The notes beneath the pieces are model-generated. The model was not told where the DNA came from and made no database searches. It saw only the letters and a list, made by a program, of their open reading frames with translations. From Burkholderia latens (GTDB taxonomy: Bacteria > Pseudomonadota > Gammaproteobacteria > Burkholderiales > Burkholderiaceae): DNA of 64,000 nucleotides. Location: the NCBI RefSeq assembly GCF_001718795.1, contig NZ_CP013437.1:833685-897684 (forward strand), read 5' to 3'. The position numbers and the translations under genes are program-made. Every line of letters begins with the position of its first letter. Position 1 is the stretch's first letter. Below, in pieces: positions 43,401 to 50,126 of the stretch.

Positions 43401-43575
43401 GCACGCCTCGACGCTGGTGGCCGGCGTCGCGCGATACTTCGATCCGGATTCGCGCGCGCACGATGTGCGCCGCCTGCTGCGCGTGCAGAATTTCGTCCGT
43501 CCGGACGCGCCCGCCGCGCCGCACCGGACGCTCGCGCGCCACGACACCGCCGACGCGGCGCAGCAGGCGGCATAA
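40423..43575 (+). CDS. Winged-helix / STAND-type ATPase transcriptional regulator
   Basis: 1050 residues. Residues 1-95 form an OmpR-type winged helix (ending RDLIKTVPGRGYLLVAS). Residues 130-480 form a nucleotide-binding module with Walker A GAGGIGKTS (153-161), Walker B LLVLDNAEHIV (Asp227), the VTSREPL sensor motif and RLDGLPLAIELAAAR, as in AfsR/MalT-like STAND regulators. From 507 to 561 there are eleven VDAQP-like pentapeptides, probably a flexible linker. The C-terminal 400 residues are helical TPR-like repeats. GGAGG precedes the ATG. It is divergent from an AraC gene and sits just before the degenerate amidohydrolase, which it may regulate. Confidence 0.88.
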   Translation: MIQIGTLSVDFEQRDIRRHGASLRIGARALDILEVLHRASGSVVSKDDIMDAVWPGLIVEENRLQVHVATLRKALGASRDLIKTVPGRGYLLVASASSMPVPAPVAETTAAAQVSDETGVPPAPAPAPLVGRNAEIAQIVDMLARTPVVTLVGAGGIGKTSLAVHVAHDVRRRSCERVLFVELARASTRDDVLAAIAAELGLDTQCVPDIEHIGAAFATSRCLLVLDNAEHIVDLVATLVEALTSCAAPLRVLVTSREPLHISVEAVLRMSPLAVPDGDASADEIVRCSAVELFLERVRAAAPACLVDDDGVRLVADICRRLDGLPLAIELAAARVATLGLAIVASRLDDRLNLLTGGLRSALPRHQTLRATFDWSYVLLDPAARALFRRMGCFIGPFTFDAARAVATEPDTSPADMIAVLGELVAKSLVTVEFHGAYARYRLTESTRAYALEKLHNEGEFEHIAARHAQYEREQAQARGAAVAVSNAAEAADVERVDMPADDMRLVDAQAADAHVADAQPVDAQPVDAQPVAAQPVDAEPVDAQPLDMQPADVRPADAQPTEACPDVLQPLESPAQTATEPAAAAAPAGVPDSDLLERALLEPARMRECTTRARQLLDRLDTGTADPVEAAREMRLRAACASALLHTDGDALAAAAMWDRTRGLAAHIGDEAFDARALVGLWNTMLTLSDIHESLRYATRFERAAERRGDRSQRLLANAMVATSLHYFGEHAQARERLEAATAELADAGEPPCAQAALGVDMTTLARTMLTRLVWMQGDPDEAMRIAAHAVDSARRGPSALALCVVLGAAAVPIALRYGDHDITSDYLATLRETADAHGFDIWRSHAECLTGQFDIQAGHPGAGLARLEPALRRVEASGFRRLLAPLNVAYAEGLVRTGRAAEARARLDGTLARCRAHGEHLFVPELLRVRGIAMLEQARTATADFAVAYEADGHRHLQMAIQTANAQGAAMWALRSALDLADHLIERGRTAHASTLVAGVARYFDPDSRAHDVRRLLRVQNFVRPDAPAAPHRTLARHDTADAAQQAA
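41941..42105 (+). repeat. Eleven tandem 15-bp units encoding VDAQP-like pentapeptides
   Basis: Unit consensus GTAGATGCGCAACCG; five central units are identical or differ at one or two positions and the edges are more degenerate. Three weaker units extend it leftward to about 41896. All units keep the reading frame, giving repeats such as VDAQP, ADAQP and VDAEP. The A/T-richer GTAGAT codons (GTA for Val) are unlike the rest of the gene. Confidence 0.88.
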
Positions 43576-43719
43576 CGATGCGCGAATACGGTGCGGCAGC
43601 GCGGCTGCGCAATCGCGGCATGCGCTTGGATGCGGACCTGACGCCCACGTTCGCACGTGTGCCGATGCGGCGCACGGGCCGCGCGACGCCGCGCGCATCC
43701 ATGCACGGGAGGACCGGCG

Positions 43720-45621
43720 GTGCTTAGCGCGACGCAACCCGCGCGCTCGGCGGACCTCGTCGTCTTCAACGGCAAGATCGCAACTCAGGACGACCAGCGC
43801 TCGTTCGTCAGCGCGCTTGCCGTGAAAGACGGGCGCATCGTCGCGACCGGCGACGATCGCGACATGCTGCGCCATGCGCACGACGCGACGCTGTGCATCG
43901 ACCTGAACGGCCGCACCGCGATTCCGGGGCTGATAGACGCGCACCTGCAGGCGATACGCGGCGCCATGGACTTCAACCTCGAGCTGCGCTGGGACGGCGT
44001 GCCGTCGCTCGCCGAAGCACTCGACCTGCTGGGCCGGCAGGTGCGGCGTACGCCCGCGCCGCAGTGGGCGCGCGTGGCGGGCGGCTGGACCGCGTTGCAG
44101 TTCGCGGAAAAGCGCGGCCCGACGGCCGCCGAGCTGAACGCGATCGCGCCCGATACGCCGGTGTTCGTCCAGCATCTGTCCGACACCGCGTGGCTGAATG
44201 CGGCCGCGTTGCGCGCGCTCGGCTACGGCCGCGACACGCCGGACCCGCCGGGCGGCGAACTGCGGCGCGACCGTCATGGGCGGCCAACCGGCCTGCTCCT
44301 TGCGCGTACGGATCCGGCGGTGTTCTCAGCGGCGCTGGCGCGCGCGCCGACGCTCGACGCTGCCGACCGGCTCAACTCGACGCGGCATTTCATGCATGCA
44401 CTGAACCGCGTCGGCGTGACGAGCGCGATCGACGCCGGCTGCGACGGCCTCGCGTATCCGGACGACTACGCGGCCGTCATGGCGCTTGCGCAGCGCGGCG
44501 AGCTGACGCTGCGCATCGCATACAACCTCGGCGCTCGGCACGCCGGCCGCGAACTCGACGACTTCGCGCAGTGGATCGCGCTGACGGCGCCCGGCGACGG
44601 CGACGCGTTCCTGCGCGCGAACGGCGCTGGCGAGCGGCTGCTGTTCTCGGCGGTCGATCTCGGCAATTTCCTGGAGCCGCGCGCCGAACTGAGCGCAGCG
44701 CTAGAAGCAGGATTGGCGGCCGTCGTGCGCCTGCTGGTGCGTCATCGCTGGCCGTTCCGGATGCATGCGACGTACGACGAATCGATCGGCCGCTTCCTGA
44801 ACGTGTTCGAAGCCGTGAACCGCGAGCTGCCGTTCGGCGGACTGCGCTGGTGCTTCGACCGGTGCGAGACCATTTCGGATGCGAACATCGCGCGCGTCGC
44901 GGCGCTCGGCGGCGGCGTGACCGTTCAGCCGCGCATGGCGTTCCAGGGCGAGGCGTTCATCGCGCGCCACGGCGCCGCTGCGGCTACTCGCGCGCCGCCG
45001 ATCCGCGCGATGCTCGCGGCCGGGCTGCCGGTCGGCGTGGGCTCCGGCGCGATGGGCGCGGGCAGCTACAACCCGTTCGTCGCGCTGTACTGGATGGTGT
45101 CGGGCCGCAGCGTCGGCGGCACCGCGCTGTATCCGGCGCGCAACCGGCTCGGCCGGATGGAGGCGCTGCGCCGCTACACGGTCGGCAGTGCGTGGTTTTC
45201 AGCGGACGAACACCGCAAGGGCGCGCTCGTGCCCGGCCGGTATGCGGACTTCGCGGTGCTGAGCGACGACTACTTCACGATCGACGCGCGGCTGATCCCG
45301 CAGTTGTCGTCGGTGCTGACGGTCGTCGACGGCAAGGTCGTGCATGCGGAGCAGGAGTTCTCGCCGCTCGCGCCGCCGCCGTTGCCGCCCGTCAGCCCCG
45401 CGTGGTCGCCGGTTGCCGAAACCGGCGGCGTGCGTGCGACCGGCGCCGACGCGCGCGACGGTTCGCGCGCAGCCGGAGCCGCTGCCGCATGCGCGGACGC
45501 CGGCAACGATGCATGCCGCGCGCGCGGCCGCGAGCGCCGCTTCGCGCGGCTGCGCTACCCGACGGCGAGTGCGGCGACAGACGGTTGCGTTGCATTCGGT
45601 CGCCGTTGCATCGCGTACTAG
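43720..45621 (+). CDS. YtcJ-like amidohydrolase homologue lacking metal-ligand residues
   Basis: 633 residues from GTG 43720 with GGGAGG 7 bases upstream. It aligns along its whole length with the amidohydrolase at 33336 (NLELRWDGVPSLAEAL, HATYDESI, GSYNPFVALYWMVSG). However the HxH pair is His75-Leu-Gln77 (IDAHLQAIRG), the catalytic His378 equivalent is Arg381 (CFDRCETI) and the Asp440 equivalent is Gly443 (GSGAMGAG). Three of the five metal or catalytic positions are therefore lost while the frame is intact. It is likely a non-hydrolytic binding protein or a changed enzyme. The tail keeps scattered cysteines but not the CxC/HxHxH pattern. Confidence 0.85.
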   Translation: MLSATQPARSADLVVFNGKIATQDDQRSFVSALAVKDGRIVATGDDRDMLRHAHDATLCIDLNGRTAIPGLIDAHLQAIRGAMDFNLELRWDGVPSLAEALDLLGRQVRRTPAPQWARVAGGWTALQFAEKRGPTAAELNAIAPDTPVFVQHLSDTAWLNAAALRALGYGRDTPDPPGGELRRDRHGRPTGLLLARTDPAVFSAALARAPTLDAADRLNSTRHFMHALNRVGVTSAIDAGCDGLAYPDDYAAVMALAQRGELTLRIAYNLGARHAGRELDDFAQWIALTAPGDGDAFLRANGAGERLLFSAVDLGNFLEPRAELSAALEAGLAAVVRLLVRHRWPFRMHATYDESIGRFLNVFEAVNRELPFGGLRWCFDRCETISDANIARVAALGGGVTVQPRMAFQGEAFIARHGAAAATRAPPIRAMLAAGLPVGVGSGAMGAGSYNPFVALYWMVSGRSVGGTALYPARNRLGRMEALRRYTVGSAWFSADEHRKGALVPGRYADFAVLSDDYFTIDARLIPQLSSVLTVVDGKVVHAEQEFSPLAPPPLPPVSPAWSPVAETGGVRATGADARDGSRAAGAAAACADAGNDACRARGRERRFARLRYPTASAATDGCVAFGRRCIAY

Positions 45622-45714
45622 CCGGTGTGCGGCGGCGCCAGATGCTGCGCAGTAGCGGCTGCGCACCGAATTGAACGATTTTCCGCCCCGTTCGCGGGGC
45701 ATGAAGGAGACACG

Positions 45715-46389
45715 ATGAATGCTGCGCACCCGCGCGCTCCGGCCAGCCGCGATGAAGTGGCCGGCGTTCGCATTCCGCGCACGGCCGTTGCGGTCGAAGC
45801 GGCCGACGCCGCCCGCGCGTCGTTGCCGGCCGCGCTCGCCGATCATGCGGGCCGCGTGTTCGTGTTCGCATCGCTCGCCGCGCGGCGTGCGGGCGACGCG
45901 TGCGATGCCGACGCGCTGTACGTTGCCGCGATGTACGCGAACATGGGGCTCAGTCACGCGTACTGCCGCTCCACCGAACGCTACGAACTCGACGGCGCGG
46001 ATGCCGCGCACGCGCTGCTCGTGCGGCATCGCCGGTCGCGTCGCATGCGCGACGACGTATGGCATGCGATCGCGCTGCATACGACGCCGGCGGTGGCCGC
46101 ACGCGCGTCGCCGCTCGCTCGCGCACTCGCTTGCGCGGTATCGACCGATTTGATGGCGACCGATTTCGACGCGTATACGGCCGACGAACGCGCCGCGCTG
46201 CTGGCCGCTTACCCGCGCGGCAGCGGCTTTCGCGAGACGTTCCTCGCGACGGTTGCGCGCGGCGTCGAACATCGGCCGTTGTCGACGTTCGGCACGTGGA
46301 GCGCCGACGTGCTCGAACGCGCGGATCCGGATTTTCATCGGCCGAATTTCTGCGGGCGCGTGCTCGGCGCGCGGTGGACGGACGCATGA
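45715..46389 (+). CDS. HD-domain-like protein without the HD doublet
   Basis: 224 residues. It follows the cyanamide-hydratase-like HD group: VFVFASLAARRAGD, DADALYVAAMYANMGLSHAY, RYELDGADAAHALLVRH, DDVWHAIALHTTPAVA, GFRETFLATVARGVEHRP. At the place of the defining His-Asp (LLHDLGL in relatives) it has Tyr-Ala75-Asn76 (MYANMGL), so two metal ligands are missing, although His44 and the ALHTT His remain. AAGGAG precedes ATG 45715. It follows the degenerate amidohydrolase by 93 bases, probably in one operon. Confidence 0.78.
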   Translation: MNAAHPRAPASRDEVAGVRIPRTAVAVEAADAARASLPAALADHAGRVFVFASLAARRAGDACDADALYVAAMYANMGLSHAYCRSTERYELDGADAAHALLVRHRRSRRMRDDVWHAIALHTTPAVAARASPLARALACAVSTDLMATDFDAYTADERAALLAAYPRGSGFRETFLATVARGVEHRPLSTFGTWSADVLERADPDFHRPNFCGRVLGARWTDA

Positions 46390-46507
46390 TTGCGCCGCAC
46401 ATGCGCTCGGCACGCGGCCGTGGGACCGCCGGCGCGGCCACCGGCACGGCCCGCGGCGTCGCGCCGCGGCGCCGCACATGCCGCGCGTGGTGCGGTGCGG
46501 GCGCCGC

Positions 46508-47620
46508 TCACGCGTGCGCTTGCGCCGCGTCGTGCCGCGCATAGTCGACGTAGCCCGCGCGATCGCCGCCATACCAGCCGACGGACTTCGGCTCCGCCAG
46601 CGGCGCGCGGATCGCGATGCGCTCCACGAGGTCCGGGTTCGCGATGTACGCACGCGCGAACGCGACGAGATCGGCGTCGCCTGCATCGATCAGCGCGTTC
46701 GCCGCATCCGGCGAGATGCCGCCATTGACGATCAGCGTGCCGTGAAACGACCGGCGCGCGTGCTCGACGATGCACGGCAGATCGGGTTCGCCGCTCCAGC
46801 CGTTGGTGTCGGCCGCGTGCAGATACGCGACGCCTGCTTCGTCGAGCATCCGCCCGACGTACGCATACGTTGCATCCGGATCGGCATCGCGCACGTTGTT
46901 GTACTTCGCGTACGGCGAAATCCGCACGCCGACTCGCGCGAGCGGCATCACGCCGCCGACCGCATCGACGATTTCTTCGAGAAAGCGCGCGCGGTTCGCG
47001 ACCGAGCCGCCGTAGCGATCGTCGCGGCGGTTCAGCGTCGACGACAGGAACTGATGCGGCAGGTAGCCGTTGGCCGCATGGATCTCGACGCCGTCGAAAC
47101 CCGCGGCCATCGCGCGCTCGGCCGCGCGGCGGAATTCGTCGACGGTCGCGGCGACTTCATCGGTCGTCATCGCACGCGACGGCGTCGCGTGAATCTTCGT
47201 GTAATAGCCGTTCTGCAGTTGCGCCCACACCTGCAACTGTTCGAGATCGTCGTTCACGCCGGACGGCGACAGCGGTGCCGCGCCGCCGAGCAGCGTCAGC
47301 GAGCTGACGCGGCCGCCATGCCAAAGCTGCGCGAAGATGCGTCCGCCGTTCGCGTGGACGGCGTCGGTGATGCGCTTCCAGCCGGCGGCCTGCGCGTCGT
47401 CGACGAGCCCGGGCGTCAGCTCGAATGCGGCGGACGCCGGGCTGACGTTGGTCGCCTCGGTGACGATCAGGCCGGCCGACGCGCGCTGCGCGTAGTACTC
47501 GGCCATCAGTTCGGTGGGCAGCCCGCGCGACGGTGCGCGCGAGCGCGTCATCGGCCCCATCACGACGCGGTTCGGTAGCGCGAGGCCGCGCAGATCGTAT
47601 GCACTGAGCAGGGAAGACAT
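46508..47620 (-). CDS. Old Yellow Enzyme family alkene reductase (NemA-like)
   Basis: 370 residues, usual OYE length. FMN and substrate landmarks: RVVMGPMTRSRA near the N-terminus, QLWHGGRVS, the active-site HAANGYLPHQFLSSTLNRRDDRYGGS, and C-terminal VAFARAYIANPDLVERI. These FMN enzymes reduce activated C=C bonds, nitro compounds or maleimides with NAD(P)H. It is followed upstream on the same strand by an MFS exporter (75 bases apart), suggesting a detoxification operon. Confidence 0.93.
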   Translation of the reverse strand: MSSLLSAYDLRGLALPNRVVMGPMTRSRAPSRGLPTELMAEYYAQRASAGLIVTEATNVSPASAAFELTPGLVDDAQAAGWKRITDAVHANGGRIFAQLWHGGRVSSLTLLGGAAPLSPSGVNDDLEQLQVWAQLQNGYYTKIHATPSRAMTTDEVAATVDEFRRAAERAMAAGFDGVEIHAANGYLPHQFLSSTLNRRDDRYGGSVANRARFLEEIVDAVGGVMPLARVGVRISPYAKYNNVRDADPDATYAYVGRMLDEAGVAYLHAADTNGWSGEPDLPCIVEHARRSFHGTLIVNGGISPDAANALIDAGDADLVAFARAYIANPDLVERIAIRAPLAEPKSVGWYGGDRAGYVDYARHDAAQAHA

Positions 47621-47695
47621 GGTGAACTCCTTTCATTGGCGTGGAGCGGGGCGGCGATGCGCGCCGCAAACGAATCGGTTCGACGGACGCATCGG

Positions 47696-48913
47696 TCAGC
47701 CGAGCGCGTGACGGCGTGCGTGCGGCCGCCCGATCAGCAGGTAATGGGCGAGCGCGACGACCGGGAACGCACCGGCCACTGCCGCGACGAGCGGCCAGCC
47801 GCCATGCTCGTACAGCGGGCTCGCGAGCGCGGAGCCGACGGCGCCGCCGACGAAGATGCTGGTCATGTACAGCGCGTTGAGCCGGTTGCGGCTCGCCGCA
47901 TGCAGCGCGTAGATTTCCCGCTGGCCGAGCACCATGTTCATCTGCACCGCGAAGTCGAGCACGATCCCGGTGACGACGAGCCCGTACAGCCCGGCGCCGT
48001 GCACGAACCCCACCGCATACGACAACGCGCCGGCGACGAGCGCGATCAGCGTCGCGCGCACCGTATGGCCGGCGTCGGCGAGCCGTCCGGCCACCGGCGC
48101 CGAGGTCGCGCCGATCGCACCGACCAGCGCGAACAGGCCGATCGCCGACTGCGACAACCCGTAGTGACGCGTGAGCTCGACCGGCACGGCGGTCCAGAAC
48201 AGGCTGAACGACGCGAACATCAGGCCCTGGTAGAGCGCGCGGTGGCGCAATACCGGCATCGTGCGCACGAGGTGCAGCAGCGAGCCGATCAGTTCGGGAT
48301 AGGTCGCGCGATGGTCGGGTTGGCGCGACGGAATCGTCAGCGCGAGCAAAGCCGTCACGATCGTCATCAGCACCGCGGCGGCCGCGAACACGAAGCGCCA
48401 GCCGAACGCGTCGGCCACGACGCTCGACAGCGGGCGCGCAAGCAGGATGCCAAGCAGCAGCCCGCTCATGATCGTGCCGACGACGCGGCCGCGCGAATGA
48501 TCGGGGGCGAGGTGCGCGGCGAGCGGCACGAGGATCTGAACGGCCACCGAACTGAAGCCGATCAGCAGCGAAATCGCGAGAAAGAGCCCGGGCGTGCGCA
48601 CGAGCGCCGCAGCCGCGAGGCTTGCGATCGACACGACGGCCGTGACGATCATCAGCTTGCGGTTTTCGAGCAGATCGCCGAGCGGCACGATGAAGAACAG
48701 GCCGAACGCGTAGCCGATCTGCGTCAACGACACGATCAGGCTTGCCGTGCCGCCGGACATGTGCAGGCCGGGCGCGATGAGTTCGGTGATCGGCTGCGCG
48801 TAGTACAGGTTCGCGACGATCGCGCCGCAGCTGAAGGCAAACAGCAGGATCAGCCCCTGCGTGAGTTGGGTGCCGTGCGCGGGCGGCGCGAGCGGCGTGG
48901 CATCTGCTGACAT
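47696..48913 (-). CDS. MFS transporter (drug/metabolite exporter type)
   Basis: 405 residues with about 12 hydrophobic segments. Motif near helix 1 LFAFSCGAIVANLYYAQPITELIAP, loop 2-3 GDLLENRKLMI and loop after helix 4 resemble YcaD/YnfM-like DHA1 transporters. Start ATG 48913. It is transcribed toward the OYE gene, most likely as its operon leader. A 10-bp palindrome ATTGATCAAT lies about 100 bases upstream. Substrate unknown. Confidence 0.88.
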   Translation of the reverse strand: MSADATPLAPPAHGTQLTQGLILLFAFSCGAIVANLYYAQPITELIAPGLHMSGGTASLIVSLTQIGYAFGLFFIVPLGDLLENRKLMIVTAVVSIASLAAAALVRTPGLFLAISLLIGFSSVAVQILVPLAAHLAPDHSRGRVVGTIMSGLLLGILLARPLSSVVADAFGWRFVFAAAAVLMTIVTALLALTIPSRQPDHRATYPELIGSLLHLVRTMPVLRHRALYQGLMFASFSLFWTAVPVELTRHYGLSQSAIGLFALVGAIGATSAPVAGRLADAGHTVRATLIALVAGALSYAVGFVHGAGLYGLVVTGIVLDFAVQMNMVLGQREIYALHAASRNRLNALYMTSIFVGGAVGSALASPLYEHGGWPLVAAVAGAFPVVALAHYLLIGRPHARRHALG

Positions 48914-49011
48914 GGTCGGCTCCTGGAGAAGAGGGGGGCGCGCACCGTGTCGCCGCGCCGGCATCGGGTCCGTCCGGCCGCGATACGGTGCACCGCGTTG
49001 CCGTCAATACT

Positions 49012-49021
49012 ATTGATCAAT
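49012..49021. promoter_or_regulatory. Palindrome ATTGATCAAT upstream of the MFS/OYE operon
   Basis: Perfect 10-bp palindrome in an A/T-rich patch in an otherwise GC-rich intergenic region, 99 bases before the MFS ATG and just beyond the end of the LysR gene. A plausible binding site for a regulator, possibly the adjacent LysR protein. Confidence 0.4.
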
Positions 49022-49090
49022 CGATAAAGCCGGAAGCGAGCCGCCGCGCAATCGAGCATTGCGCGGCACGCAAAGGTGCCGCGCGCGCGT

Positions 49091-50008
49091 TCAGCCACGC
49101 TTGCCCTGCAACGTCGGGATCTGCTCGAACAGGCCCGAGAGCCAGTCGACGAACACCTTCAGCTTGACGGGTACGTGCCGGTTCGGCGGATAGAGCACGG
49201 AGATCGGCCGCGGGGGCGCGTTGAAGTCGGTCAGCACTTCGCGCAGCCGGCCCGATTTCAAGTAGGGTTCGACCAGGTACAGCGACGTCTTGATCATGCC
49301 GATCCCGGCGACGCCGCACTCGATGTAGTTGTCCGCATCGTTGACGGCGACCGTGCCGCACATCTGCACGATGCGCGGCTCGCCGTCGACGACGTAATCC
49401 CACACGCGCGGGCGCCCGGTATCGGCCGAGATGTGGCTGACGCCGACGTGCTGCGCGAGATCGTCGACCGTCTGCGGCTCGCCGAACCGCGCGAAATACG
49501 CGGGCGACCCGCACGTGCACGTGGTCAGGCTGCCGATCCGCTTCGCGATCATTCCGGAGTCGTCGAGCGCGCCGATGCGCACCACGCAATCGACGCCTTC
49601 GCCGACGAGATCGATCTGCCGGTCGGTTACACCGAGTTCGATCATGATTCCCGGATGGGCGTCGAGAAACGCAGGCAGCGCCGGCACGACGACCTGCTTC
49701 GCCATCGCCGGCGGCAGGTTCACCTTCAGCCGCCCGCGCGGCACGTTGCGGGCCTGCGACACCGATGCCTCCATGTCGTCGATCTCGCGCAGCACCGCGA
49801 CGGAGCGTTCGTAGTACGCCTGGCCGTCCTCGGTCAGCGAGATGCGGCGCGTCGTGCGGTTCAGCAGCCGGCAGCCGAGGTGCTGTTCGAGCGCGCTCAG
49901 CAGCGCGGACACGCGCGGCGTCGTGAGGCCGGTGGTGTCGGACGCGCGCGTAAAGCTGCCGGTTTCGACGATGCGCGTGAACACGCGCATCGAGAGCAAG
50001 GTATCCAT
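49091..50008 (-). CDS. LysR-family transcriptional regulator
   Basis: 305 residues. HTH at the N-terminus (MDTLLSMRVFTRIVETGSFT, SALLSALEQHLGCRLLNRTTRR) and effector domain from about 88 (GRLKVNLPPAMAKQVVVPAL). It ends LYPPNRHVPVKLKVFVDWL, as in the CrgA-like subgroup. It lies upstream of the MFS/OYE pair in the same orientation and is the obvious candidate regulator of that pair. Confidence 0.91.
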   Translation of the reverse strand: MDTLLSMRVFTRIVETGSFTRASDTTGLTTPRVSALLSALEQHLGCRLLNRTTRRISLTEDGQAYYERSVAVLREIDDMEASVSQARNVPRGRLKVNLPPAMAKQVVVPALPAFLDAHPGIMIELGVTDRQIDLVGEGVDCVVRIGALDDSGMIAKRIGSLTTCTCGSPAYFARFGEPQTVDDLAQHVGVSHISADTGRPRVWDYVVDGEPRIVQMCGTVAVNDADNYIECGVAGIGMIKTSLYLVEPYLKSGRLREVLTDFNAPPRPISVLYPPNRHVPVKLKVFVDWLSGLFEQIPTLQGKRG

Positions 50009-50126
50009 TGTCGGGGAAGCTCCAGCCTGTCGGGTTGCGGCGCCGGTGCGTGCCGGCGCGCTCTGGTCTGATGGCGAGTATCGACGATCGAAATTCGGGT
50101 GTCGAGCAACGGGTTCGACCGAACCG

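Noticed and set aside
43578..43727. 49-codon ORF between the ATPase regulator and the degenerate amidohydrolase
   Set aside because: No SD of its own, Arg-rich composition and no recognisable feature; more likely leader sequence.
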